Positions 32,645 through 44,505 of a stretch of DNA of 64,000 nt are shown here, piece after piece. The DNA is taken from contig CM042089.1 in assembly GCA_023512835.1 (NCBI GenBank), forward strand, positions 53,315,427 through 53,379,426. Direction: 5' to 3'. Under the pieces are notes generated by a model, which saw only the letters and a list, made by a program, of their open reading frames with translations, had not been told where the DNA came from and searched no databases. Numbering within the stretch: the stretch's first letter is position 1; every line of letters begins with the position of its first letter. Position numbers and translations under genes: made by a program. Source of the DNA: Taxillus chinensis (Eukaryota > Streptophyta > Magnoliopsida > Santalales > Loranthaceae).

Positions 32645-34053
32645 TGTTGGATCAAGCCCAGAATTTGGATAATGCTGATAAAGCCCTATGTAATTTGATC
32701 TGAGACCTTTGTTGTTTTATCTTAAGTCATTGCAGAAGATATGACTTTCATTCGGATCTACACTCGTGTGAGCAAAGCTAAGGATGGGATATCAAATCCT
32801 GATCCAAGTAAGAATAAGTGCCGACAAACACTTGGTAAATAACCAAGTCTTTACCTCATATGGAAAAAGAATCATTCGTGCGGAGTAAGAAACTAAAAGC
32901 TACAAACTAAGAAATCCGCACCTAATACTTCAAACGGACTAAGTCTAAAAGATGCAGAGTAAGAATCTTGGTCTACAAAGTTGCATGGAATGAGAGAGTC
33001 AACGTGGAGTTAAAAAGATAAGTCTTCCACTCAACCGAACTAAAGTATAGAAGACACGGAGAAAGGAATCCAAGTCTTCCATACATACAGAGTAAGGAAG
33101 TACCTCTACGAAATAAGAAATTGAGTCTTTACTAGATGCGGAGTAAGAAAGCTAGATGCAGAGTAAGGAATCCGAACCACTCACTCATGCGGAGTAAGGA
33201 TGTGCTGATACGGAGTAAGCCATCCGTTCCTTTAACTCATGCGGTGTAAGGAAACTAGTTGTGGAGTAAGGAAGCGCAGATGCAGAGTAAACACTTCGAC
33301 CTTCTCTTTCATACTGAGTAAGGAAGCGTTTACTCGGAACAAGGATTCCAGCACCAAATTGATACAGAGTAAGCAATCACGGAGTAAGGATCCGAGCTTA
33401 ATTTAAGCACGGAGTAAGGAACCTAACACCGGATTCAAGAAGATGCTACTTCATCTTTTCTCTTCATTATCAAAGTCATCAATTTGCTGTTTCCCGATGT
33501 AAGACAAACTTGTTGAGAACCTAAAGCATCTTACACGTGGATCATCCGGATATGTGGACACAACTTTAACTACACTTGGGAACTTACAAAGACTCTCATG
33601 CGTTGCAAACCCAAGATCTTGAAGACCACATCCGCAGTAATTAATGCAGAGAGATTTCCGAGAGACAGTAAATGAGCACAATATCCGGAACAACAAGTTC
33701 CGAGGTTGTCTCTTGAGGATGTCACTATAAATAGCAACACTTGTATATTTAATTAAGGGTGAATTTTTGAAGAAAAATAAAAGAGTGTGAGCTAGAGAGT
33801 TTGTAGAACAAGAGCTCATAGAGATTATAAACGCCAGTGTGTGTAACTGTAAGACTGAGTGCTATTGTAATTAGGTGAAATTTTTGCTTATTTTATTGTA
33901 ATTATCATCAGATAATAAAGCAAAATACTTCCACTGTCTGGTTATCTTCCGCATTGATTTTACATCTTGTAACCAGATTGTGTTGTACCTGAGAGAGAAA
34001 AAGAGTTTTGATATTAGCCTATTCACCCCCCTCTAGGCTACTAGGGACCAACA
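32645..34053 (+). repeat. Copia E2 5' LTR
   Basis: It begins TGTTGGATCAAGCCC and ends GGGACCAACA next to a perfect tRNA-Met site; 1409 bp. It has irregular GCGGAGTAAGGAA repeats (32870-33420) that correspond to the regular 20-bp array in E3. Confidence 0.92.
32870..33425. repeat. Degenerate CGGAGTAAGGAA repeats in E2 LTR
   Basis: GCGGAGTAAG or ACGGAGTAAG recurs about twenty times at irregular 15-40-bp intervals. E3 carries the same motif as a homogeneous 20-bp tandem array. Confidence 0.88.
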
Positions 34054-34055
34054 AG

Positions 34056-34067
34056 TGGTATCAGAGC
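34056..34067 (+). other. Primer binding site, initiator tRNA-Met (copia E2)
   Basis: An exact TGGTATCAGAGC lies two bases after the LTR end. Confidence 0.92.
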
Positions 34068-34112
34068 GCGTTCTATTAGTTCTAATAGAGATCCACTCTT
34101 TCACTCTCAACA

Positions 34113-35453
34113 ATGGCCGAAGAAAGCAGCATACTATTCAACACTCGCCTTAACTCCGAAGGAGCACAAGAGCCCCTTCCAAATCGAAGCAGCAGTGAAA
34201 ATGTTGATCCACCTCAACCTGCTGCTGCCGCTGCTCCACAATCACGGAGTTCTAGCTTCACTCTGACGAAGCCACCCAAATTCACACCAGAGCTTTTCTC
34301 CCAGTGGAAAGCTCACATGAGAATGTTCATGGTTTGCCGTGATCATCTCATGTGGCCATGTCTTGATCAGGAGATACCCACTCCGATGACTATCAGAGAA
34401 CATGGAGTCAGAAGACCAAAGACTGATGCTGAACTAAACAATGATGAAACAGCCTGGCAGTGTGCCAACGAAAAGGCTCTGGCATATGTTACATCGTCTT
34501 TGGATTCCGAGGCTTTCACAGACGTCCAGGGCTGCATGACAGCAAAAGCTGTCTGGGATAAACTGACAATCCTCTATGAGGGAAGTCAGTCCCAAATGCA
34601 GAACGTTATTTGTACTCTCAGACAGAACTTTGAGAGTTTCAATCATAAACCGGGCAAATCACTCGAGAGCATCTATTGGAGATTTGGAAAGCTTATCTTG
34701 GAGCTAAAAACTGTCAATGAACATTATTCTCAATCTCAGATCAATGACAAGTTCTTTCACTCCTTGCCGGATTGCTACTACTCTAAACAACTCCAGATGC
34801 AATCCGACAAGAACTGGCAGTATGTTCCCTTTGCAGAACTTTATGGAGAGCTGCGGACTCACGAAGTCAGGTTTAAGTACTCTGACTGGGATGAGAAAAT
34901 AGCTCAGAAAGAAAAGGGGGTAGCTCTCAAAGCTATGGAATGTCTAAGCATACAGAGGAATGATGATACGGACGCGTCTGAGAATTCTGATTCTGACGAG
35001 GAGGAGGAGATAGCTGTTCTTGTCAAATCCTTTGAGTGATTCCTATAGAAAAGAAGAAAAGGATTCAGGAGATGCTCCTCATCATCTTTCCAAAGGAAGG
35101 AGTGACCAGAGTCCAGTTCCCAGGAATGCTACAACTGTGGGAAAACCGGTCACTGGGCCAAGGACTGCAGATCAAAATCTAAAGTGGCCGAGAAAAGTGA
35201 CAAGGTAACTCCTCGCCGCTCCACCTCAGACAACAAAGACAATAGAAAGAACAAGAGGAAGGCGTTCGTCACAAAATATGTTAGTGGCTCAGAAGAAGAG
35301 GAGGAATCCTCGGATGATGAGCCAACTCCCAAGCCGAACGTCTGCCTCATGGCAAATTCTAAGGTACGTTCAATCTCTGAGCTCATGAGTAAATTAAAAT
35401 CTCTTATTACTGAACATGATCATAAAAAAAATGAGAGACTAATAATTACTTAA
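34113..35453 (+). pseudogene. gag of copia E2
   Basis: The first 308 codons (34113-35036) are intact from the ATG. They encode a Ser-rich N-terminus, FTLTKPPKFTPELFSQWKAH, then the copia gag core (KAVWDKLTILYEGSQSQMQN, FRQNFESFNHKPGKSLESIY-like, INDKFFHSLPDCYYSKQLQM) and an acidic DTDASENSDSDEEEE tract. TGA 35037, TAG 35046 and TGA 35103 then interrupt the same frame. It continues through a zinc knuckle, CYNCGKTGHWAKDC (35127-35168), and a KNKRKAFVTKYVSGSEEEEE tail to the TAA at 35451. There is no frameshift, only stops. Gag would package the RNA; the copy is non-functional unless the stops are base-call errors. Confidence 0.9.
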
Positions 35454-35833
35454 ATGTACAAAGATATGGAAAGTCAGAATAAACGTCTTGAATTTACTAT
35501 TACTAGACTTGAAAGGACATAGCTGACTTCAGAGGAAAAGAGGCTTGGTATCATGATTTGAGAGCTAAAAATCATCTGCTAAATACCAACCTATCAGGCC
35601 TAAAAGTTATTGTGAAAAGACTCGAGAATGAACTTGAACAGTAAAAGGAAATAAATTGTAAGTGGCTAAAATCCGGGGAAATAGCCTCTACATTTATGAC
35701 TAATCCGGATAATATTCGAGTCAAACCTGGCCTAGGCTCCGAACCATCAACTTCCATTGCTTAAGCTACTAAGTGTCCTTCGGACTTCACTCCAAAACTA
35801 ACCAACTTATATCCTATTAGTACGTCTAAACCG
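35454..35833 (+). pseudogene. Degraded coiled-coil-like region of copia E2 gag-pol
   Basis: Fragments such as DMESQNKRLEFTITRLER and LKVIVKRLENELEQ are in different frames. They suggest a heptad-rich coiled coil. No continuous frame remains. Confidence 0.5.
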
Positions 35834-36424
35834 TTGGATGGTTTTATTTCAGGTGGCACCATAGTTTATGACTGTGGAAGTGAGGCTGTTACTACACTTC
35901 CCGAAGCAGTAGCACCCAAACTTAATGATGAAGGGAAGGCTGCTACAGTTCAAGCCAAAACTGTAGCACCCAAAAACAAAGGAAAGGCAAAGGCTGACGC
36001 ATCTAGGGCCAAGAGCGCGTCACCCAAACGCAATGGACTAGGCCGTAGGGAACAGAGTAGAAAGTCTGTAAAATCTAAGAAACCTGTATCCCCTGTTTGT
36101 ACTCCGCATTATAGTGTTTGTTCCATCTGTAGGGAAATAGGTCATTATCACTATGAATGTTGGAGCTTATCGGATAACTGGCTTTGTAATCAAGTTCGTA
36201 CCAATAAAGATCAGTTCAATAAAAACGGTTTTTTGAGCAAAATAAAATCTAAATCTCAAAGGAGTGTCTCTCCAAAGAAAACCCAAGTAAAAGAAACAGC
36301 TGAAATTAACAAATTAAAGTCAACTTGGAAAGCTAAAAGTCCTAGCAAAGTTAAATCCGAAATTGTTGACATTATTGCTGCTCTTTCTAATCACCCGAAA
36401 CAAGTTTGGGGACCAAAAGTGTAA
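35834..36424 (+). pseudogene. Basic region with second CCHC knuckle (copia E2)
   Basis: This open frame of 196 codons is rich in Lys, Ser and Pro. A CX2CX4HX4C motif, CSICREIGHYHYEC (36121-36162), marks a second nucleic-acid-binding knuckle. It is in the same frame as the protease motif downstream, separated by a TAA at 36422. Within the family this is the segment between the gag knuckle and protease. The ATG at 35834 is only a convenient start. Confidence 0.7.
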
Positions 36425-36845
36425 ACTGTTGTCTTTCAGGAGCATCTCTGGAATGCATTGCCGAATCACTTGAAGTTAAAGATCAATCAAAGCAAGTGGA
36501 TCCTCGATAGTGGATGCTCCGGACATATGACGGGTGATCAGACTCTGCTCGTTGAAGTTAATGACAAATGAGGTCCATCTGTTTCATACGGTGACAACAG
36601 CAAAGGTAAGACTGTCGGGTATGGCACTTTAACCAACGGCTGTGTATCAATCACTAGAATTGCACTAGTCGAAGGTTTGAAGCATAATTTGCTAGTGTCA
36701 GTAATTTGTGTGACAAAGGATTTATTGTTTCCTTTATGTCCAATACCTGTATAGTAAGGGAAAACTTATCCGAAGATGTTAAGTTATCTGGATCAAGAGA
36801 TGGGGACATTTACTCAGTGGTCATAAGAAATAATTCTTCTGACCC
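36425..36845 (+). pseudogene. Copia protease and start of the pre-integrase region (E2)
   Basis: KWILDSGCSGHMTGD is the copia protease active site (Asp-Ser-Gly, 36506-36514), followed by GTLTNGCVSITRIALVEGLK and NLLVS. An in-frame TGA occurs near 36569 and a frameshift near 36710. The shifted part (CDKGFIVSFMSNTCIV, SGSRDGDIYSV) is the gag-pre-integrase zinc region. It is cut at 36846 by C2. Confidence 0.88.
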
Positions 36846-39800
36846 TGTTGGACCCCATTTTGTCTAGGTTGGACATACTAACCCCATTCGATATACCTTT
36901 CTGCCCATGCCATATACCTTGTTGAACAGGTCCACAATGATCTCATACTTCCAAGGAATGGTTTACCCCAATTTGCACGAGATGGATACAATTGACACGA
37001 ATGGGGGAGTCCAAAATTAATGACTTCTGCTATAAGTCCTTGAAGCACCCCAAGACCAACACCAGGTGATGGAGGATAAAAATTGGAGACTAACGCACTT
37101 GACCGAGCTCAAATCGGACTTAAAATGAAGAAGTTATGGCCAAAACAACTTTCGTTGAAAAAGTCCAAACTTGCCAAAAGACGGTCAATGCCCCTGGTCA
37201 AATCGCCCGAAAAAGTGGCCATGCGAAATTCCTCAAAGCGTCAATTTAGGCGAATACGGATCTCCCCAAACAATCCCTGTAAAGTTATCCATTTTTGCAT
37301 TTTAGGTGAAGGGTAAGAAAAAGTGACCCAGTTATGACCGTTGACCGTTGATCGTTGACCTACCGACACTTCGACCCATTGACCTTCGAAGCCTCCAAGC
37401 CCCGAAGCATCGAAGCCCCGAAGCCTCAAAGCCTCAAAGCCTCGAAGATTCGAAGCCTCGAAGCCCCACTGCCAACACTCCGACCTTCGACTCGCCCTTC
37501 GGCCCTTCAACCCCCTAACTCTCGAAGCCTCAAAGCCCCGCTGCCGACACTCCAACCTTCGACCCTTCGACCCTTGACCCTCGAAGCCTATAACCCTCCG
37601 ACCTTCGACTCGCCCTTCGGCCCTTCAACCCCCTAACTCTCGAAGCCTCGAAGCCCCGCTGCCGACACTCCGACCTTCGACCCTTCGACCCTTGACCCTC
37701 GAAGCCTATAACCCTATGACCTTCAACTTGCCCTTTCGACCTTCAACCCCCTAACTCTCGAAGCCTCGAAGCCCCGTTGCCGACACTCCGACCTTCGACC
37801 CTTCGACCCTTGACCTTCGAAGCCTATAACCCTACGACCTTCGACTCGCCCTTTCGACCTTCAACCCCCTAACTCTCGAAGCCTCGAAGCCCCGCTGCCG
37901 ACACTTCGACCTTCGACCCTTCGACCCTTGACCCTGCGACGCCTTGACCTATGAACCTTCGAACCTTGACCTACGACCCACGGACCCTCGAAGCCTGTCA
38001 ACCTCCGACCTTCGACCCTTCAACCCGTTAACCGTTGACCTTCGACTTGCCGACACTTCGACCCATCGACTGTTGACTTTCACCCCACTGAAATTTCGAC
38101 CCATCGCAGCTTCGACCCTGCTGATATTCTGACCCTTAATGTCTGACTTTCGCTGTTTGGCTCCTCTCGCTGGCTTGCTCACGGGATGAATTTTATTTGC
38201 TGGCAAAGATGTTTTTCAACGACCTGTCAGTCACGTGTTACAATACAAATTAAAAAAGGCAATCATGAGCTGCAAGTCGCCAGACCACCCGACAAATCGC
38301 ACAAGACCTGGACGAAAATAAGGGAATCAATAAAATAGCATTAAATGCTGCAATTAATGACAGTCCAGCCAAAATTTTCTGCCTGCCCTTAAAACTCAGT
38401 CTGCTGTCCATGCGAACGAAAAGAGGAAGATCACGCCTGAGTCCGTCCCTGCGTAAGAGAGTTAAGCAGAAACAAAAAAAAGGCAGAAAAGGAAGAGGAG
38501 GATTCGTCCAAAGAAAAAAGAAGAGAGAGACCATCATCATTGAAAAAAAACCGCTACCATTCCTCATCCCAGCAAAAAAAAAAAACAGAGAGTTGAGAGA
38601 AACAAAAAGGGTCCGACAGAAAGCAAAAAAAGGGAAGAGAGTTCAACCAAAAAGATACAGAAAAGGAAGAGGTTCGGCAGAGAGAGGGAAAAGAGTTCAG
38701 CCCCAAGTCTTTCCAATCCCTTTGCCCTGACACCTCGTTACAGCTCTTTTACCCAGAAAAAACACCAAAAAAACAATTCCAGTTCTGCTTTTTTTTTTCC
38801 TCTCTTCCTATGTTTCCATCAAAACAAAAACAATCGTTTCTTCATTCCCTATTCCTTACACCTTATACCCGTTCTCCTCGATTCCAGCCCAAAAAAAAAA
38901 AACTGAATCCAAAATATACATCATCCTCCTTTCCCACGTTTTCTACCTAAAACCCAGGAAAAGGCGACCATTGGCGTGGACAGGATTCGCACAGCAGTTT
39001 AGTGTTCGAAGCTTCAAAGTCGGTTCTGCCTTTATTTCTTCATTACTTTTCAGCTTACTCACATTGATATTTGATGTAATTCTTAAAATTTCCTTGTGTT
39101 TCTTTTTCTTTTATTTGTTGCGTTGTGTTTGCTTAGTATTTCCTTTGTATATGAGTATTTTGGAATATGTAAAGTATAGCAAAAAAAAACAAAGAAAGAA
39201 AAAGAGAGAGCAAAGGGAGAAGATGAAAAAAAGGAAAAGAAAAAAAGAGTGATTTTATTTTTCTTTTGTGGATGTCACACTCACACACTCCACATCTATT
39301 TTGATATATATGTATTTTCAATTGTTGAAACGCATGGATTTAGGTTCGAAGCTTTTTAAAAAAAGAAAAACACACAAAAAAAGAATAACAAAATGTTTTC
39401 CACAAAAATGTTTGCCAAAACGTTTTCAATAAATAATTTTCAAAAATGTTTTCAAAAAATGTCACCTAAAAAAAACAAAAACAAACAAAAAAAACAAAAA
39501 AAACGTTTTCATGTTTTAAAGCCAAAAAAAAGAAGAAAACCATAATTAGTACTTCAATTTCTAAAACAAAAAAAAACAACAAAAAAAAAACAACAAAAAA
39601 TGTATGTTTTCTAACCCAAGAAAAACCAAAAAAAAGGGAAAATAAAAAATCATTTTCTAGGACTTCAATTTCCCAAAGTAAAACCAAAAACCCAAAATCA
39701 ACCTATAGGACCATTCTCCACTTAAACCCAAAACTTCTAGGGTTCCCTTTAGAAATTTAGGATAAATCCATTTTAACCATAACTTTAATAAATAACTTAG

Positions 39801-40098
39801 CTAAATAAAAATCATAGACTTTTTAGGAAACTTAGCCCAGTCATGGCAGTACAAATAAAATAAAACCTCCTCCTCCTAAATTAGATACCGAAAGGGCACT
39901 GTAGGGGTGCTAATCCTTCCCTACACGTAACCAACTCCCGAACCTTTCTCTGATAATGCAGACCACACATTTAAACCACTCAAAGTAGAGGGTATCCAAC
40001 TGTACCCCAAAAACAGTTGGTGGCGACTCTAAATTTTCTCACCATTGGTTTAGTTTGAGCTCACCCCAAACGGGCCCGGACGAAAACTAGTGATGACA
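36846..40098 (+). repeat. C2 5' LTR (Ogre/Tat type)
   Basis: It starts TGTTGGACCCC and ends GTGATGACA directly before the primer site; 3253 bp. It is longer than C1 (2774 bp) and C3 (2407 bp) mainly because the internal minisatellite at 37325-38150 is expanded. Confidence 0.93.
37325..38150. repeat. Higher-order TCGAAGCC minisatellite in C2 LTR
   Basis: Short CCTCGAAGC units are organised into a ~115-120-bp higher-order unit, repeated about four to five times. Each unit has TCGAAGCCTCGAAGCCCCG, CTGCCGACACTCCGACC, TTCGACCCTTGACC and CCCCCTAACTC blocks. Confidence 0.88.
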
Positions 40099-40100
40099 GC

Positions 40101-40118
40101 TGGCGACTCTGCTGGGGA
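40101..40118 (+). other. Primer binding site of Ogre C2
   Basis: TGGCGACTCTGCTGGGGA lies two bases after the LTR end. It begins TGG as a complement to a tRNA CCA end. It is not the tRNA-Met site used by A, B, D and E. Tat/Ogre elements are known to use other tRNAs, often Arg, but the tRNA is not verified here. Confidence 0.75.
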
Positions 40119-40763
40119 CTATGAACACTGTAGAGAGTTAGGTCTAGAACTAGGATTAGGAGGTTATATTTAATTCTACTGTTGTATATATTTAATTGTC
40201 ATGCTAAGTTGTTTTTTTAGATATAACTGTGATTTACTTATTTTTCATACAGTTGTCGTTTAAACTGTGATTTATTTATACGCTTTAATTACCATGATAG
40301 TTGTGATTAACTGCTTTCCGTACTTGTTGCATTCATGAATAACCCTATACCCGGGTTTAGCACAATTTAGGTTAGCGAGGTTCAGTACGGTCCCTAGCGC
40401 GTTGATCATTATCCGCAATGGGGCCTCGGACTCCTCACTCAAGCTTGAGGTTCTTTTAAGACACGTCCTTTTAAGATCCCCCTTCGGTAAATCCCATGGT
40501 GTACGGAGCCCTCTATTGAGGAAGTTTGGGAACCAACGAATAAGATAGGTGTAGCAATAGAAGCCCATCAGGGGCATTGACCCACACTTTGTTTGCTCAT
40601 TCCATGCTAACCCTTGTTTTGCAGGGTAGTCCTTAAGTCATTCCCTGCACATATTAGCTGTTTTTTTACTATTGGTTTATTCTTTTTCCTGTCTAACTGC
40701 CTGGATATATATTAACCTGTCATCCTAACCTGTCACCATGCATAACACAACATTCATATAGGC
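40119..40763 (+). other. Untranslated leader of Ogre C2
   Basis: No ORF was recognised. It lies between the primer site and ORF1. Confidence 0.6.
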
Positions 40764-42197
40764 ATGGTAACTTTTAGTCATCTCTTAAAAGGCCTTCAGG
40801 ACAAGGAGGCTGTCGCAGTGGTGGCCCAAGCATCTGGAGACATTCAACTTCGCCTTGGAGACTTTCCGCTAGGGGAAGCCCACAAGATAGAACATGTTAT
40901 CATAGAAGATCAGCTAGACTACACTAAGGAGGTGCAGACAATGTGGAGGCAGTGGTTAGACGAAAGGAAAAGCATATACATAAACAGTTTGGGGATTTGC
41001 TCCATGTGACCGAGCTACTGGACGATACAGATATGCTTGGGGCAGCCATATATTTCTGGGAGCCTCGACGGCGGTGCTTTGACTTCAACGACATAGATCT
41101 AGTTCCCACAATAGAAGAATACAGAAGATTATTGGACATCCCCGTGGAAAACAAAATGAAGATCTATTTACCTGAGCCCAGAAGGTCATGTCGAAGGGCC
41201 TTTGTTGAGATTATGGGAAAGCCAGTATGGGACTCACCGGCGGTCACAACCTATGGTGGGCGAGAATATCTTCCATGGGCAACAATCAAAGAAATAATAC
41301 AGATCGCAATGAACGAGGCACACAAACTGCTTACACTAGCTATATATAGGCTAGTCATTTTCCCGAGGATACCGGCCCACATCGATGGGGCAATTGTAGA
41401 TTTGGTCCAGCAGATGCTCAAAGGATGTGACCCTACTCCTGCTATCTTGGCTGAAACCATCCGATCTCTTACTTACCTGAGGAGTAAAGGCTCGGGACAG
41501 TTCATGGGGTGCCTACCTCTCCTGTGTACCTGGTTGCAAGGTCATTTCCCCTGTAGTGTTCATCGTTTCCCTGCTGTTTATCAAGTACCAACCACAACAC
41601 TACTAGATATTCTGCTCAGCAAGTGGAGCCTACCAAAACACTTTGAAAGCTGGAAAAAGAAGTTGGAGAACCTCAGAAGCTGACATTACCTGGACTGCTC
41701 CTTGGATGCCGATGGTCTCCATGACATATAGTTGCGGGGACTACAATTGGGTTCCACTTTTAGGTCCCTGGGGAGGAACTGCATATGCACCACTGCAGGT
41801 GGGAAGACAAGTGGGGCGTTATCAGATTATTCCCGTGCTCTTTGGCATGGAAGAGTGTGACTTCCCTTACAGCAGAACCATGCTCACAGAAGAAGGCAAG
41901 AAGATGTATCAAGCATGGTCCACACCACACAAAATCCAACCCTACAGTTCAAAACCTAGTGTTTACCTAGCATACATATCTTGGAGGGCACAACACAAGC
42001 CACAACTAACTTCAGACATGAAGGCTATCATCCAGGAGAATCAGACTTTAAGGCAGCAGATCTAGAGGCTAGAAGCATCTCTAGAAGGAGCACTTCAAAG
42101 GCTGCAGCTGAGGGAAAAATAGATCGAGACGATAATGAAGCAGAGGGAGGAAGCAGGTGAACGACCACCCCAGAGAAAGAGGCGCCGTGCTCCTTAG
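40764..42197 (+). pseudogene. Ogre-type ORF1 (extra ORF upstream of gag)
   Basis: The frame from the ATG at 40764 shifts near 40940 and returns near 41670. The body reads HIHKQFGDLLHVTELLDDTD, AAIYFWEPRRRCFDFNDIDL, PTIEEYRRLLDIPVENK, GCLPLLCTWLQGHFPCSVHR and PWGGTAYAPLQVGRQVGRYQ. The C-terminus is a coiled coil (ENQTLRQQI, RLEASLEGALQRLQLREK) with a basic end. It resembles the plant DUF7745-like protein carried as ORF1 by Ogre elements, whose function is unknown. Two in-frame TAGs (42063, 42120) replace expected Gln codons. Location 5' of gag is the Ogre signature. Confidence 0.78.
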
Positions 42198-42480
42198 GAG
42201 ATGACTGGAAGAATGCCTTAAGATCATGTAGTGATAGCTTTCATTTTACATGACATTCCAGCATTGTATGTTTGTATTGAGTGTTTGTATTGTGTGTTTT
42301 GTTTGCAATAAAGTTATTTGTTTGTTTTACCCTTTGCATAGACATTCATGCATACATGCATATCAAATGAAAAAACAAATAAAAATTCCCTTGTACCCAG
42401 GTGGGTAGCAGCCACCCTCCAGGATTGCGCACTTTTACAATCTCAGATCCCGGCGCAATCAAATACCTCAACCGCAGCCA
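42198..42480 (+). other. Spacer between ORF1 and gag of C2
   Basis: Non-coding and AT-rich, with an AATAAAG element (~42308) and a possible splice acceptor CTTGTACCCAG|GTG near 42401. Splicing between ORF1 and gag is known in Ogre but not shown here. Confidence 0.5.
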
Positions 42481-42907
42481 ATGGCAGAAGAAACAGAGAA
42501 CAGACTCATGGGGTTGGAACAATCACAACAAACCCTATAGGGGCAAATGTCTGCAATAATGGAAATGCTCACAAAATTGACTGAAGAAAGAGGAAGACTG
42601 CCGACAGGGGGTACTACCAATCACCATCACGAGTAGGGACAAGAGGCTGTTCAGTCACCCAACCTGGCTCCAAGCCAGGCGCCCACATACCATCCTGCTA
42701 TGACACAACCTCAAACCCCAGATCAAACTCATTTCACTATGCCTGCACCGGGAAATGTAATGGAAGCGGTGGGTTCCCCAGCTCCTCAGGAAAATGTTGA
42801 GTCTTCCGCTCTACGCCAACTCGAGGAAAGATTGAAAGCCATAGAAGGCACTGACAGCTATGGCATGACTAGCCCACAAGACTTATGCTTAGTCCCTGGA
42901 GTGGTGC
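42481..42907 (+). pseudogene. gag of Ogre C2, N-terminal part, split by D1
   Basis: The ATG at 42481 begins MAEETENRLMGLEQSQQTL. A helical LEQ/LTKLTEERG part, a Pro/Gln-rich linker and SSALRQLEERLKAIEGTD then SPQDLCLVPGVVL follow, typical of Ogre/Tat gag. TAG at 42538 and 42634 interrupt one frame. The reading stops at the D1 insertion (42908) and resumes at 62369. Confidence 0.88.
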
Positions 42908-43482
42908 TGTAATGACCCGTGTGTAACCCGTGTGTAACCCGTGTGTAAGAAGTTAACCACAAACACCTTGGATGTTGGTGCACAAGTTTGAGGTAAGAGA
43001 TGAGCCCAAGAGGGGACTTTTGGGAGGTGCATGTGACAAGTGATAACGTACATTTATGCCCTAGGAAGATGCTATGCATATACAGGCGATTTTAAGCTAT
43101 TTTGGCTGATCTTGGAGCTCACTTTTGATAAGGTAGATGGCCTCAAACAATTGGCGTGCAAGAACAAAAGTTGCTTAGAATGAGGTCCTCTACCTACCAC
43201 AGAAATTTCAGAGCATTTAGAGCTGCACGTGAATTCACCCATTTCACGTGCAAGCATATTTTTGCTTCTCAGGCCTCTACAAGATGCAAGGAGGCTTGGG
43301 GTAAAGTTTGAGTGCATTTGGAGCTGCACGCCAATTGGGGAATTGGCGTTCAAATTGGCGTGCAGGCATATTTTTGCATGGTTACCTTAGTTTTGTTATT
43401 CTAATCATCTTTTCCCAAAGGACCAGGTTGGAATAGTGAGTATTTTGGTGTGTATGGATGCGGAAAGGTTGTAGCTTGTGTA

Positions 43483-43560
43483 ATCAAAACTACGTCGTTT
43501 TGATCCTGGGTTTCACTTAATCAAAACTACATCGTTTTGATAGTGGGAGGTCTATATAAG
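43483..43560 (+). promoter_or_regulatory. Paired ACGT-core palindromes with TATA box (D1 5' LTR)
   Basis: Palindromes are at 43483-43504 and 43520-43541 (second centre mutated to ACATCG), 37 bp apart. TATA (CTATATAA) is at 43552-43559. Confidence 0.72.
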
Positions 43561-43732
43561 GATGAGGAGACTCCTTGTTCTAGGGTTAGGGTTCTTTTCA
43601 GCCGTCGCAGAGAGAGGGAGAGAGAGAGAGAGAGAGAGGGAAGGAAGGAGAGCTGCTAGCTTGCTGCCGGAGCGTCGTGCGTGGGGAAGACAACATCTAG
43701 CGTGGAAGCAAGAGCTAGAGGACGTTTTCAAG

Positions 43733-44505
43733 GTAGGGGTTCTATCTCACCTGGTCTGTTCCAGGGTTAGGCCCTGTGTAGAGGGTTTCTCGAGTTTCTA
43801 TTGTTATTGTTATATTATTTATATGTAAATTCATATAGGTGTGACCTCCTATATGAATGTTGGCCTTCAGTGGCATTTTGGTGTGATTTCTGAGGTTGGG
43901 TGGTTAGTGCATGTTAAGTGTTCGATAAAATACCTGTGTGAATATGCCTGTGTGTATGCTCAGAACGTGTTTGAAATAATGCCTGTGAGGCTATGCATAT
44001 TATGTGTTTGAAATAATATCTGTGTGGTTGGGTTTGTGAGCCTGTGAATATATGCATGCTAAGTGTTCGACGTTATTCCCGTGTGACTAAGCATATTAAG
44101 TGTTTGATGTTATGCCTGTATGGCCTTATGTGATGCGTGTTTGCTTGTACACCCGGTGGCTGTGGAAGCCCGGGACTATTTTGTGTTAGCCTGTGAGGCT
44201 GTGGAAACTATGCCTGAAAAGGCGGTTAAATCCCTTGAATCATTGGCCTGAAGAGGCGGTTAAATCCCTTGAATCATTGGCCTGAAGAGACGATTAAATC
44301 ACTTGTGGTTAAAGTGTTAGCCTGTGTGAATGTAGAAATAATTGTATTTGCTGGTGGTTTGTTATTATATCTGTTGGAATGTATCACGACACCGTACTCG
44401 TACACATGTCATGTAGATGCTAGGAGCATGGGATGGGTTGGGGAGACATGATCCCTACTGAGCTGTGGTTGCTCACTCCTCCTACTGTGGTGTGTTTTCT
44501 TGCAG
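43733..44505 (+). other. Predicted leader intron inside D1 LTR
   Basis: The donor TTTCAAG|GTAGGGG lies after the GA-rich first exon, and the acceptor TGTTTTCTTGCAG|GAACC near the LTR end. The same pair is at 61265 and 62072 in the other LTR. Inferred only from splice-site sequence. Confidence 0.42.

Larger units (their letters stand above)
32645..36845 (+). mobile_element. Copia element E2 (5' part), interrupted by Ogre C2
   Basis: It comprises a 5' LTR (32645-34053), tRNA-Met primer site, gag with CCHC, a second CCHC ORF and the start of protease/pre-integrase. It is cut at 36846 by the C2 LTR (left flank GACCC). The remaining pol and 3' LTR are not in the window. Confidence 0.9.

Noticed and set aside
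34056..34067. tRNA-Met-like sequence
   Set aside because: Only the 12-base primer binding site complementary to the tRNA 3' end; no tRNA gene body.
43072..43353. 93-codon ORF conserved in several D LTRs (also 52352-52633, 57839-58120 and 60586-60867)
   Set aside because: It reads through the inverted CACGCCAATT/CACGTG motifs upstream of the promoter. Conservation is at DNA level because these are LTR copies; no domain or start context supports a gene, though it is the most repeated ORF here.
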